A stretch of DNA of 64,000 nucleotides from Stenogyne calaminthoides (Eukaryota > Streptophyta > Magnoliopsida > Lamiales > Lamiaceae). Under the pieces are notes generated by a model, which was not told the origin of the DNA, searched no databases, and saw only the letters and a program-made list of their open reading frames with translations. The first letter of the stretch is position 1. Each line of letters begins with the position of its first letter. This document shows, one piece after another, positions 52,268 to 63,183 of the stretch. The translations under genes were made by a program, and so were the position numbers. Location of the stretch: contig JBBCBC010000026.1 of NCBI GenBank assembly GCA_037126765.1, forward strand, positions 9,040,418 through 9,104,417, in the 5' to 3' direction.

Positions 52268-53700
52268 CTCTTCTCATCGGTCTTTTATGTGATCTTTAAT
52301 CAGCTTAGTGCCCTTTTTTTCATCCTGAAAAACAGATCAATTTTTAGGTACCCAATTTGTGTAGGGTCCTACAAGGTTAGATGTACCTTTCGGAATCCAA
52401 ATTTGCCTGACAACTCTAATCACTTTAGAGTGGCTAATTTGTCTTCCATAAACATCAACATACACATTTACTACTCTCTGGGTGCCTTAGCGGTTTTTTA
52501 CGTATGTGTGCTAGCTTTAGCATGAACATGTGCCTTTGAATTTTTCTTTTAGTTCGGGCCTTACATTCATTTGCTTTTGGCTTCTGTCTGTTGGTCTAAA
52601 TCTTTGTTGACTCGGGTTCGGATAACCTTTACCCTTAGGCAAGTGAGGTTCGGGTTGTGTGTCTTTGAAATCTGGGTCTTTCGATTATCTTTGAGGACTT
52701 GGTCTCTTGAGTTGAGAATGTCTCTGGCTTTGAGTGTTTCTCATCTGAGGATTCCTCCGATGGTTCATGTGGAGCCTTTCGGGTTTTGCATTCTTATCCC
52801 GAGGCTTTGAAGTACTTGCTGAAACTTTCAATGAGTGCTCAGGGTTTTGTAGCCTTCACCGAGGTTTAGGCTTTCCTACGATCATTCGGTTTTTTTTGAG
52901 ACCATAGGTCTTTTTCCTTGTCTACAACCTTGGGAATTTCTTGACTTGAAGTGTGGGTGCCCTTTGGTTTTACAAAGATTGTCTTCTTGCTACTTGATCA
53001 AACATTCAAATGACCTTGTGAGGTTCCCCCGAATGTATCCCAATCCAGTTTTATAGTTGCGAGATCTCTGGTAACTCAATTTCATCTATTACTTTAGATG
53101 CGATTATTCAATAGAGTTAACTTCTTTTGTGCACTATCCTCACAGTTATGTAGAGTTTCATGCTTCTCGGAGAGGTCATTGAACTTAGTCCCGATTAATT
53201 TGAATCTCTTGATGGATTTCTCAAGCTTTTTGATTAGGGTCACTATCAACTTCTCTTTCCTCGAGTTTGTACTTTGAACACATCCAGTTCATCAAGAGCT
53301 CCCATTAATTGAGAAGTGATTTGATATTGCTAAGTCTTTTCCATTTTAGATTTTCAACCTTGATTCTTTATTCGCTCTTGAGTTTTTATTTAGCGGTTCT
53401 TGTAAAAACGGCATAGTCCTTCATCGATTCTCAAAAGAATCCATCGGTCAAAATAGTTTTTTTCGATGGAACTTGAAAGCTCTTGTGCTAGTGTAGGAGC
53501 AACAACGAGAGAAAAGAAGAGTTTACCTCCTCAATGGCCATCGACGGATGTCATCACTTTCCTTTGTCGAGAATATTTCATCTGAAAGAGCTAGATCCCT
53601 CCTCGAGTTCTTCTTCTTCCGCAACCATTGCCTTTTTTGCTAGAGAACTTCTTGTCTCTTTTAGCTTGTCTTTCTCTTCTCTCCTTAGCACTCAAATCGG
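52268..53700 (-). pseudogene. Gag C-terminus/linker of element 2, decayed
   Basis: Only short frames remain. It corresponds in position to 9105-10908 of element 1. The region lacks recognisable domains. Confidence 0.5.
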
Positions 53701-53760
53701 ACAATCATCTTTTGGAAGTGACCTTTCTTTTGGCAATTATAGCATTTGTTGGTATCATCA
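53700..53760 (-). other. CCHC zinc knuckle of element 2 gag
   Basis: The minus strand reads NKCYNCQKKGHFQK and, after a one-base shift, DDCP, which gives the C-x2-C-x4-H-x4-C pattern of a gag nucleocapsid zinc knuckle that binds RNA. Confidence 0.75.
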
Positions 53761-53821
53761 TCCTGATCACTTTCTTCTTTGGACTTGGAGTCCTTCCTTT
53801 TGGATGAAGATCCCTCAGCTT

Positions 53822-54732
53822 TCAGGTCCTTCTTCTTCTCAGTTGATATGTCCTCAGGTTTCTTCTGGTACCTGTGGTTCCTGTAATAGCTTTTGTATTT
53901 TCCAAATCTACTATTAGTCTTTCAAACCTCCTTGCCATCAGTGCTAGCTTTTCCTCAAGCTCATCCTGATTTTTGGCATGGGGGTTCTCAGACTCTCTAG
54001 TTTTACAGGTTTTATCTTTGGCTTTTAAAGCCACATTCTTACTAGATGATGAATCATCTTTCTTTGTCGTCCTTTTTTTGGATTTCTTATCAATTACAAA
54101 TTCATAGGCCTTCAGCTCAGAGAAGACTTGTTGATATGGCATTAAATTAATGTTCTTGGTGTTTTCAATCACCACTGCATGGATATCCCATTTCTTAGAA
54201 AGACCTCTAAGAATTTTCAATGCAACTTCTCTTTGTGGATATTTCTTTCCAAGTGCATTTAGATCATTCATGATGCTAGTGAATCTGACTTCCAATTTGT
54301 ATATTGATTCACCATCATCCATTTCAAAACTATCAAACTTTCCAATTGCCACTGAAAGTTTGTTTTCTTTTATATGATCTGTGCCTTGGCACATTACAAC
54401 TAGTGTATCCCAAATCTCTTTAGCAGTATTGCAGTGAGAGATCATTCCCATCACACCATCATCAATTGTACTGTATAGTGTGTCTTTAGCAATGTAGTCT
54501 AGATTGACTAACTTTCTCTCCTCAGAGTCATTGGTCATCGGACTTAGAAATTCTTTCTATGATCAATTCTCTCATCTTCTGTTCCTCTGGGATTCACCAC
54601 AGTAAATTGGAATGGCCCTTCAGAGACCACTCTCCACATTCGTTCATGTTTGGAATACATGTGAGCCTGCATTCTCAGTCTCCATAAATCATAGTTCTCC
54701 ACTGAGAACATGGGAAGTTTTTTAGAAGACAT
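53822..54732 (-). pseudogene. Gag (UBN2-type) of element 2
   Basis: The ATG at 54732 is 123 bp inside the primer-binding site, the normal place. The first piece (54732-54544) has KKLPMFSVENYDLWRLRMQA, the N-terminal block of copia gag. After a frameshift the piece 54538-53822 continues with the UBN2-type core: TLYSTIDDGVMGMISHCNTA, KEIWDTLVVMCQGTDHIKEN, ILRGLSKKWDIHAVVI, then a Lys/Ser-rich linker. The zinc knuckle follows at 53700-53760. One frameshift near 54540 and others downstream prevent expression of a complete gag. Confidence 0.85.
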
Positions 54733-54854
54733 TTTTATCTTTTTTTTTTTTGAAAAAAAAAAAATTCAAAAATAAGATCGATTCGAAATAGGCCACAAGT
54801 AATTTTAGCAAATAAAATTTTGGTCAACAAAGAAGGTGGTCAAGTTGAACCACT

Positions 54855-54866
54855 GCTCTGATACCA
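54855..54866 (-). other. Primer-binding site of element 2 (Met-tRNA)
   Basis: On the minus strand TGGTATCAGAGC is a perfect 12-base complement to the 3' end of plant initiator Met-tRNA, two bases inside the LTR end. Confidence 0.95.
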
Positions 54867-55459
54867 CTTGTTGGTCCCAGTGAAAACGAGTCTTACACGT
54901 GTATGGGGGGGGGAATACACGTGTTCAGTGTTTTTAAAACTTTTTTCTTCTTGAGGTCGACTTGGGTCGATAATCCGAAGATTAGGTCCCGAGAAGCACA
55001 AATCACTCGAGTCAAAGTCTCTTGAGACGGTGATCTGACTAATCGCTTTCAAAAACCTCAGATAATCCCAACTGAGTCCTGAGTGTCAGAGATCCTGAGT
55101 TGCTTGGATCAGATAACTAACTTACTGAACCCTCAGAAGAGTAAGTTCAGTTTGGTAACTATATGTTCTAGCTACTCAGATGTGCGGAATGGTTGGCCCT
55201 TAGTTTATACTCGTTTTAAAGCTTTGCTGAAAACCTTCCTTTAATGGAATAGTGATTAGGCTGTGATTCAATTACATGCAACTTCCAGTGGATTGATTCC
55301 AACTGAAATATTAGTGAAAATATGCTTTCAAACTCAGTGATGCAACAGTTAAGCACATATAAGGAAAGCAATAAACAACACAGCAATTATAGTGGTTCAG
55401 AGACTCAAGCTCCTACGTCCGCTCTCTCTGATCCTCAGAGAAATTCACTAATCACTTCT

Positions 55460-55675
55460 GAGCTTTCTGACTACCTCGTTTAGTTTACTTACTCAACTCG
55501 GCCCTGAGCTTTCTGACTACTCCCCGTAGTTTACTTACTCAACCCGACCTTGAGCTTTCTGACTACCTCCGTAGTTTACTTTCTCAAACACAAACAAGCT
55601 TTCAGACTACCTCTGTAGCTTACTAACTTCACCTTTAGAGCTTTCTGACTACTCCGCGTAGTTTACTAACTCTTC
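55460..55675 (-). repeat. Tandem repeats in R/U5 of the Sirevirus-type LTR
   Basis: About five to six imperfect units of 40-45 bp, each with gagctttctgactac and agtttactnactc. The same array, with fewer units, is at 17205-17370 in the other LTR. Confidence 0.8.
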
Positions 55676-56439
55676 TCACCAACAAACACACTCCAACTAC
55701 CTTCTCAAGGGTTTGGGGTTTCTCGGTTGGTTTCCAACTAGGATGAGATATCCTTTACAATGAAGTACAATGCAAAGGCTAGGATATCTCGACTAAGCTT
55801 TGGATATGTCTTATCAAGCTAGGCTTAGTTTAGTGAGCTCTCTTCAATATAAAAGCACTTGGGAAATTCTAAGTTTTTCGAGTGCTTTAACTTTGCGATA
55901 ATAAGTTTGAGCTTCTTGAGTTGCTTATAAATTTCCCGTAACCTTACAATGTAGAGGGTAACCAGTATTTATAGGCATACACCAAGGTTACTCTTGAAAA
56001 CTATCCGTTGGAGAGATAACTTCGTGAGTTTCCTCTTATGGTGTGTGAGGAACGGCTATATTTAGGGTTTGAAACTCCCTAACACGTTTTAGGCAATAAC
56101 CTTTCATGTAGCCGGTCTTCACCTTTTTGCAGTCTGGAACTTTGTACTTCTGACATCTTTTTCAGCGACCTGTCACTGTCAGTTTAAGTATGGTACAGTG
56201 TTGTCTTTCTCTTTTTGACTTTTGTCTCCAGTTAAAGATAGACACCTTCAACGGCTCTTTTGGTTACAAACTCTGAGTTGATATAACCTTAACAACACTT
56301 CTGACTTAGTTCCTTTTGTCTGCATTTGAATGTCTTGGCAAATATCTATTTTCTAAGGAATAGCGATCTTCTCAGTATTGCATCCTTCAGATAGATAAAT
56401 TTAGTGCCTCGTAACATTCAGGTTTATACTGAGCATTCA

Positions 56440-56660
56440 GTACATTACTGAGTCTTCAGTAATTACTGTACCTTCAGTATTCTTGATCTTCAGTCTTCTG
56501 TGTCTTCTGAGTCTTCAGGGTCTTCTGAGTCTTCAGAGTCTTCTGAGTCTTCAGCGTCTTCTGAGTCTTCAGTGATATACTGACTGATATACTGAGTCTT
56601 CATGCTGAGTCTTCAGTTCCTCAGTTTCATACTGAGTCTTCAGTATCTCAGTTTCACACT
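56440..56660 (-). repeat. U3 minisatellite of the Sirevirus-type LTR
   Basis: Repeated 18-bp-like words tcttctgagtcttcag(a/g)g, then longer units with actgagtcttcagt. Direct repeats in U3 often act as enhancer blocks in LTR elements; that role is inferred. Confidence 0.75.
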
Positions 56661-56884
56661 GAGTCTTCAAATTCTCAGTTTCATCAGAAACATACTGAGT
56701 TCTTCAGAGTCTTCAGAACCTAATCTGATCTATATCTGCTGACTATACATTTTGCAGATATCATCCTGAATACTCTAAAACTGAATCCTGACTCAACTAT
56801 CAAGATTATCCTGAACATGTCATACTCAGGGGTTTTTGGGATCTAATCAAAATCATATATCCTTATTAAATTCATCTCCCAACA

Positions 56885-57344
56885 AGATCATATGTGATTC
56901 TTGTAGTTGACATCTTATTCTAGGACATTGCTAGTTGCTTTTCTGAGAAGTATTGACTGATTATAGGATCCTACCAAGAGAGAGTTTGGGGAGGAGTTGT
57001 TGTCTTCCGTAGGCTCTTTCTATAAAGCTATCATTATTTCTTTGAAACCATTGCTAGGATGATATGCCCTAGACTGATAATATTGGTGCCGTCATCTTTT
57101 TTTAGACCGTAGTAATTTTTTGTTTTTTTTGTTTGACTATAATCTATATATTTTGAACACTATCTTGTCGATTGTCTTTATATGGACAAGTATTTGCAGG
57201 TCACATTTCTGTGATTTTCTTTTATGGTATGCTCATGATTCAAATCTGTATGATGTATAATTTGTGATTGAAATTGAATTTATTAGGTTTCATACTTTTC
57301 TTGGTGCTAGCAATATCATTGAATCATTTTTATTCTTTGTTTAG
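56885..57344. other. Sequence between element 2 and the RPS20 exon, probably intronic
   Basis: No ORF or repeat border is seen. It is T-rich and ends in a polypyrimidine stretch and TTAG, like a plant intron 3' end (ttttattctttgtttag at 57328-57344). Confidence 0.45.
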
Positions 57345-57486
57345 GAACAAATACATGGGATCGGTTCGACCTGCGTGTACACAAGCGAGTGATTGACCTA
57401 TTCAGCTCCCCTGGAGTTGTGAAGTAAATTACTTCCGTCACCATTGAGCCTGGTGTTGAAGTTGAAGTTACATTGCTGATTCCTAG
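57345..57486 (+). pseudogene. Last exon of a 40S ribosomal protein S20 (uS10) gene, with two lesions
   Basis: After an intron-like acceptor the plus strand reads TNTWDRFDLRVHKRVIDLFS and, past a stop, ITSVTIEPGVEVEVT, the C-terminal exon of plant RPS20, a small-subunit ribosomal protein. The in-frame TAA at 57425-57427 occupies a position where the family has Gln (CAA to TAA). Near 57473 one base is missing relative to the normal ending, so that the usual stop (tag at 57484) is out of frame and the frame runs on to 57520. Upstream exons were not found in the window. It is therefore a non-functional fragment, either captured by a transposon or left by a degraded duplicate. Confidence 0.85.
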
Positions 57487-57489
57487 ACA

Positions 57490-58590
57490 TCCTTACCTTG
57501 CTCTGTCGATGTATTTCTAAACTTGCTAGTAACATTAAGTTTTGCTTTATTAATTTTGACTATTTAGATGTTTGAAATTTGAACATCCCAATAATAAATT
57601 AATGAGATCAACATATGTATTAATGTTGTGTAACTTAAGACCATAAAAAAGTGGTATGTAGGCATTTCTTTTTTTCATACTTGAATGCATATTATTGAAG
57701 GGTCGGTGAATGAGCTTCTTGTTTTGAGCCCATTATTTATTGCATTGGTTTGATTTTTAAGTTTGAGCAGAACATGTATTTTCTTTGATCTCACTGAGTC
57801 ACTTGTATCAGCAAGACGCCTTTGTACAATATAGCTGAGAGAGATTTGGAAAAATGTAAGCAAGGTTGTGGTGGAAAGAAAACAGAGCCAGGATTCAACA
57901 ACAATTCTTATTTGCTTTACAAGTTTCCCTCGTTAGTCGTTTACACGAAGATCGCATTTCATCCTCTCTTGTTCGTAGTTTTTATTTACATTTAGAAAGC
58001 CTGAGCTGCTACTTTGATAGTGTAAAATAATTTAATTTTCAAAAATTTGTGGAGAAGCTGTGTAAATGGTGGAATGAAGATTAATTTGGGTTTTAATTTA
58101 ATTGCATTCTAGAGCAAGTTGTATACAATACGATCAAAAGATCATCCAACACTTTTGATCCTCAATCTATTTCTAATTTGGACTTACATAATCGTGCTGG
58201 GAATTTTGGAATGTTTACTTCGACGCTCAAATCGTTCTGAGTTCTATAAGGCATGTTAACATGTTTATCTGAATCAACTCCATAATGTTAACATGTTAAT
58301 TGATGTTAATTTAATGAAAGATGAGTTTTTGAGTTAGTATATTGTAGTATAGTCATCAAATCAATTTGCTTTTTATTTAGAAAATTGTTTCTTCTTAGTA
58401 AAATTTAAGTGTCACAAATATGATTCTTGGAACGACTCCTGATTACTATAAGATTGTTTTAATATCACATGGACATGACCACTATTAATACCACCCCACA
58501 ATTAAAAAATGAGGTTTTATGTTTTGGTACAAAGGGTAAAATCGAATATTTCATGGAAATCATAATTTTATACATGTTTATTACTCCCTA
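57490..58590. other. AT-rich spacer
   Basis: No gene is seen. A direct repeat of the word acatgttaa occurs near 58255-58300. Confidence 0.4.
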
Positions 58591-58594
58591 TATT

Positions 58595-58735
58595 TATAAA
58601 ATATATATAATTTAAAATATATGTATAAAAATATATTTAATTTAAATTTATTTAATTTAAATATGTTTAAGTTAAATATATTCAATTTAAATGTATTTAA
58701 TTTAAATATATTCAATTTAAATATATTTTAAAAAA
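58595..58735. repeat. AT minisatellite, 18- to 20-bp units
   Basis: About six imperfect tandem copies of a unit like tatttaatttaaatatattc. Confidence 0.8.
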
Positions 58736-59330
58736 ACAACAAAATTAGGCTTTTATTTATGTTTGTGTACAAGGGGTAAATTAGACATTTCAATGAAATT
58801 CTCAATTTTATACATGTTTATTACCCTCTACCAAGTGATATACTAATTTTATACAAGTTTATTATCCCCTACCAAGTGAAATACTAATTTTATGTTGTCA
58901 CCCATATTACTTCGTACCAAACGACATAATATATACTACCAACTCATATTATATTATACGAATCTTCTTTATCTCATACTAATTCCATACCCCTTATCAA
59001 GTGGAGCCTTAGTGTCTCAGGGTTGTACACCATATTAATTTTCCCATATTTTTTTAGATCGTTCAAAATCCAAAAAGGTCAGTATTTTTCTTCACAGTAT
59101 CCAAAATAATAGTAATAAAATCATTTTACTATTTCAAACTACTCCCTACACACCTACTAAGTTATATACATACAATTCATTTTTTATCATTCACTTAAAT
59201 TAATTAAAACATCCTTATCAAAAAGATACCTTTTCCGTTCAAACCCGTATAATAGTCAAATGAGCAATGTACAAAAAAATCGAGAGAGTAGCTTATTTCA
59301 AAAAGAAAAAAAAACGTATTCATGTTAAAA
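58736..59330. other. AT-rich spacer with a duplicated block
   Basis: Blocks with gtacaa(a/g)gggtaaa(a/t)t and ttttatacatgtttattac occur at 58530-58590 and 58770-58830, on either side of the minisatellite. No gene. Confidence 0.5.
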
Positions 59331-59510
59331 AGTGGGTCTCCTATGCACCAAGTATGCACCATGCACTCGGGTATATGAGTGACTCATTAAGAAAATGAGA
59401 TCTTGCCATTAATAAAAATAAGTATCCACAATAAAATGGACAGGGTCAAAGTGAGTGCACGTATCTAGAATCCGTGCACCAAATGTATATGAGACCTTGC
59501 CCATGTTAAA
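59330..59510. repeat. 'gtgcacc'-type short repeat copy
   Basis: The region from gggtctcctatgcaccaagt (59334) to ccgtgcaccaaatgtatatg (59471) is flanked by roughly inverted words (gggtctcctatgcacc / catatgagacctt). It appears related to 36330-36560. Confidence 0.4.
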
Positions 59511-60185
59511 TACAAAATTTATTGTTTATATTATTAATCGTTAATATACAATTTTTTAAAATTTAACAATAAATTATAATATATTTTTTGGTGAAATTCT
59601 TTATTTCTGTATTTGGCATAATATTTTGTTATTAGATACTATAAAGTATAAAGTTCAAAATTAATGATAATTCAGAAAATAATCAAACAAAATTAGTATT
59701 TCCCCCGTACTGGATTCAACAAAATATTTGACAAAAAGATTTGTCACGAATTAGATTGAATTTTTTTTTAAGTAGCAATAAAACAACTATATCAATTTAA
59801 ATTATATCCTTCAAACATTTCAATATTACACCCCATGTCATTACTTTTACAAACAAAAGTTGACTTTTTCTTCTTTTACTTACACCACATGTCATTATTC
59901 ACCCTCATAAAAAATCAACATTATTTACTACTATAATACTAATAAATAATTATCACATTAAACTTCATGCAAATAATAAATATTCAATTAAATTTAAAAC
60001 GGAGGGAGTATATATATGTGGTAGATATGCCGATTGAACGTTATACCCATCGCATGGAAAAAAGTCAAAATAAAATTAGCTTTACCAAAGCTGCATCCTC
60101 TAAGTTAATATTTTAAAATTTCATGATAAATAGTAAAATATTTTCTTTTACAATATTTTAATATTAGATATGTATAGATTATATC
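59511..60185. other. AT-rich spacer
   Basis: No gene is seen. 'aaacggagggagta' at 59997 is the usual end word of Stowaway-type MITEs, but its partner is not certain. Confidence 0.35.
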
Positions 60186-60315
60186 TTAGAGTAGATTTTC
60201 TGTGCACTTGAACATTTCAGTGTAAATAAGTGAACTATTCAATGAAAAACAAGTTACATGTTTCGAAAAAATGCGCTTGAATTGCAATATGCACTCGGTG
60301 CATACAAAATTTTGC
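60186..60315. repeat. 'gtgcacc'-type short repeat copy
   Basis: From tgtgcacttgaacatttcag to gcactcggtgcatacaaaat, with the same interior words as 36330-36560 (gtgtaaataagtgaa, aaacaagtt). Probably the same MITE family. Confidence 0.45.
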
Positions 60316-60589
60316 ATATATCTTATTCTCTTAATACAAATATCGTGCTTATCAGTGGCGAATCTACATGTACCAAAGTGCATACCCTCTTTTTTTTAGC
60401 AAATAATTCTTTTAAATATGTGCGTATATATATTATTGTATTTACTTTGCTTATTTTTGCTTCAATTGTTCTATCATCCATCAAATTACATCCCTTTTCA
60501 ATTTTTCGCCATTTCATATATCAATGTGCATATATAATTAGACAAAAACTTGTGTGAACCCAAGTTTACAGTGAACTCAATTTTTTTTA
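60316..60589. other. AT-rich spacer
   Basis: No gene or repeat border is recognised. Confidence 0.4.
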
Positions 60590-60680
60590 GTATCATTGTT
60601 ATTTGTAAAAATTGTCACTGTTATGCATAAACACTATTACTACTATGCATAAACATTATTACTACTATGCATAAAATCTC
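60590..60680. repeat. Short tandem repeat of 'tactatgcataaacattat'
   Basis: Three to four imperfect 20-bp units (atgcataaacactattacta, atgcataaacattattacta, atgcataaaatctctc). Confidence 0.8.
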
Positions 60681-60709
60681 TCACTGTTTAAACATTACTT
60701 TATAATTTT

Positions 60710-61472
60710 TGTTGGGAGATGAATTTAATAAAGATTTTGATTAGATCCCAAAACCCCTGAGTATGACATGTATCAAGACATTTTGGTAGTATAGGATCAG
60801 ATTTCAATAGATATTAAGACTCAGGATTATCTTCACTCTGTATAGTCAGCAGATATAGATCAAGGAGAAATAGGTTGTTTTGGTCGAGCCTGAAGGACTC
60901 AGATGTTCCTGAGTAGCTCAGAAGAATCCTGAAGACCAAAACATCCCTGAAGGAGATAAGTCCTGAAGACTGAAGATCCTGAAGACCAAAAGATCCTGAA
61001 GACTGTTTTTGTACTGACCCAAAAGACCCTAAACAAGCTACTTCGAGTTGAATAGTGTTTTGTTCATTCTTAGTACAAACAAACAGAATGTTATACATTC
61101 GTGAACATTAAGGAACATATCAGTTCAGTGTGTCAGTTCAGTGTGGTTGACTAAAATAGAGCCGTTTTGTTTGTCTCTGTTCAAAGGAGGATTTCGACCA
61201 ATGAGGAGACGACAACAACGTACTATACTGACACTGAAAGTGACATACCTCCGAAGAAATGTCAGTGCTGATATCTCCAAGTTCACAGAAGTTGGTGATT
61301 GGCTACGTGGCTGCATATTTCCTAATACATGCAAGGGTGTGTTCAAACCCTAGAAATAGCCGTTCATTAATAACCAAAAGAGGAAACCCTTGAAGCTGTC
61401 TCTCCAACGGATAGTTTTTCATGAGTAGACTCTTAGTGAGTTGTCTATAAATACCAAGGCCTTGTTTGTTAG
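60710..61472 (+). repeat. Truncated Sirevirus-type LTR on the plus strand
   Basis: It begins TGTTGGGAGATGAATTTAAT and is homologous, in the other orientation, to the U3 of the LTR at 54869-56884. It shares tagatcccaaaacccctgag, aaaccctagaaatagccgtt and ctctccaacggatagttttt, and a TATA box (tataaata, 61446-61453). It breaks off just after the TATA, where a different element begins at 61473. Confidence 0.8.
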
Positions 61473-61800
61473 TGTTAGTGTCCTAGAGATAATCCACTGT
61501 AAGGACATAATACTCGATGATATTCAGTTTGATTTAATATTATAGTTCATTTAATATTAATGTATGGCAATACACTTGTTTGAATATTATGTTTGATTGT
61601 TTGCATTTATTCGTACAAGTGTTCCCATGAGTCATTGCTGTCATTGAGGTTGTGAGAACTCAGATGACTTAAGCATGATTCTCAAATAGCCCCGATCAAG
61701 GATCATCAAGAATGGAATATTGATGATGCAAATGGAGATTGGTGTGCGATCCGCATCATACTCTTAGAGAGTGTAGTAAGATCTCACTTACTATGAGATA

Positions 61801-63183
61801 TGTTGGGATATTTTAGTTTTGATTAATTATGCCAAAACATTATCAACTTGTGTTATTTAAGATAATCTACAGATAACAAGTTGAGGGGGAACGAGAGAAC
61901 AAGTTAAGGGGGAACTCATGAAATCAGACGAAGATGATTGAGATCAGACGAGGCTGCAGACGAGGCTGATCGAGATCAGATGAGTAGGATGAGTTCCGAG
62001 TTAACTGATGAGCTGAACAAGAAGAAGCATGCTGATTTGTGATGAAGAAAACCTGATAAAATGTTGTGAAGAAATCAGAAATCAGGAGAGAAGAAATCAG
62101 AAATCAGGCGAGAAGAAATCTGAAATCAGGCGAGCTGAAATCAGAACTGATGAACAGTGAAATCAAGTCTGATGAACAGTGAAATCAGGTCTGATGAACA
62201 GTGAAATCATGTCGGATGAACAGTGAAATCATCACCCAATGAACAATGTTTTCAGCACATGATGAACAGTGATTTCAGCAGATCAGATTTCAGCAGACCA
62301 GAAATCAAAAGACCAGATCAGGCGACCAAAATCAGAAGAGATGAACAGTAATCAGCGCGACCAGATCAGATCCGTTAGACGCACAAAAAGCTGACCAATA
62401 AGAAGATGACATCACATATATGGATGTGACATAAAGGTGCAACCAACAGTGCAAAAGGGCAAAGAAAAGCTGGAAGACTATTAGTATGGATTTGAATATT
62501 ACTCTCCAACGGTAATATTTAAATCCACACTATAAATACATTGCACTATCTTCAAAAGAAGATGATGGAGGATCTGCAAAGTGAAATTAAAGCCAAATAT
62601 TCAAGCAACTCCATTCAAGAACACAGAGCATTAAATATCCAAATTTACCCAAGAGTGTTCTTCATTGTATCTAAGCAAAAATGTCATATCATAAGCTTAA
62701 AGAGATTTTCCCAACCTTAGCATAGAGGCTAAACAAATGTAAGGGAAAATCTCAACCTAGTTGGAAACCAAACAAACCTTACCCAAATCAGTTTGATAGG
62801 TTAAGTTTGTAGGTGAGTGAGAACTCGTTAAACATCTATAGGCGATCCCGTGAGGGAGATAAGTCCCGATTGAGTGAGAACTCGGTAAACATCTAAGCAA
62901 TCCCGAAAGGGAGGGTAGGCGATCCCTTAGAGGGTGATAAGTCCCATTTGAGTGAGAACTCGGTAAACATCTGTTGGTTAAGTTGATGCCCCATGAAGGG
63001 AAGAGTGGATGTAGGACGAGTTGTCCGAACCACTATAAAAATATGTGTGTTCTTATTTGCTTTCATATTAACTGTCATACATACTTTAGCAAATCTACAT
63101 AACACACATTCGAAAAAAAAAAATTAAAGTCACCTCCCATTGAGATTTTACGAGTTTTAAATCTGGTTTTTTCGGGACCAACA
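61801..63183 (+). repeat. Solo LTR (1383 bp) of a copia family related to element 1
   Basis: It has ends TGTTGGGATATT and GGGACCAACA with flanks AGATA and TGATA (four of five match). No internal sequence is attached to either side, so it is a solo LTR. A TATA box (actataaataca) lies near 62528. The downstream part carries repeated 'gtgagaactcg(g/t)taaacatct' and 'ggcgatcccg' words that recall, in inverted orientation, the LTR of element 1 at about 12340-12400. Confidence 0.75.
62050..62300 (+). repeat. U3 minisatellite in the solo LTR
   Basis: First about three 22-bp units with gaagaaatcagaaatcaggc, then about five 21- to 23-bp units with tctgatgaacagtgaaatca, decaying at the right. Confidence 0.85.

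Larger units (their letters stand above)
44925..56884 (-). mobile_element. Sirevirus-like Ty1-copia element (element 2), 3' LTR lost in the gap
   Basis: Minus order: 5' LTR (54869-56884), primer-binding site, gag, zinc knuckle, protease, integrase, RT, RNase H and a very long extra ORF reaching the gap. RT motifs such as RIYVDDIIFGS (about 49822-49845), FFLGLQLKQ and the SDADYGGC start of RNase H fit the Sirevirus (SIRE/Maximus) lineage. The right flank is AGATC (56885-56889), but its partner cannot be checked because of the gap. The LTR is homologous to that at 16630-18698. Every coding part is broken at least once. Confidence 0.88.
54869..56884 (-). repeat. 5' LTR of element 2 (2016 bp)
   Basis: In minus orientation it runs from TGTTGGGAGATG at 56884 to CCAACA at 54869. 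A TATA box (TATAAATA, minus) lies near 55968-55975. U3 contains tandem GAGTCTTCAGA units (56440-56600), and the part downstream of the TATA contains about six copies of a unit with agctttctgactacctc and tagtttact (55460-55675). Its homologue is 16630-18698, and a truncated plus-strand relative is 60710-61472. Confidence 0.9.
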
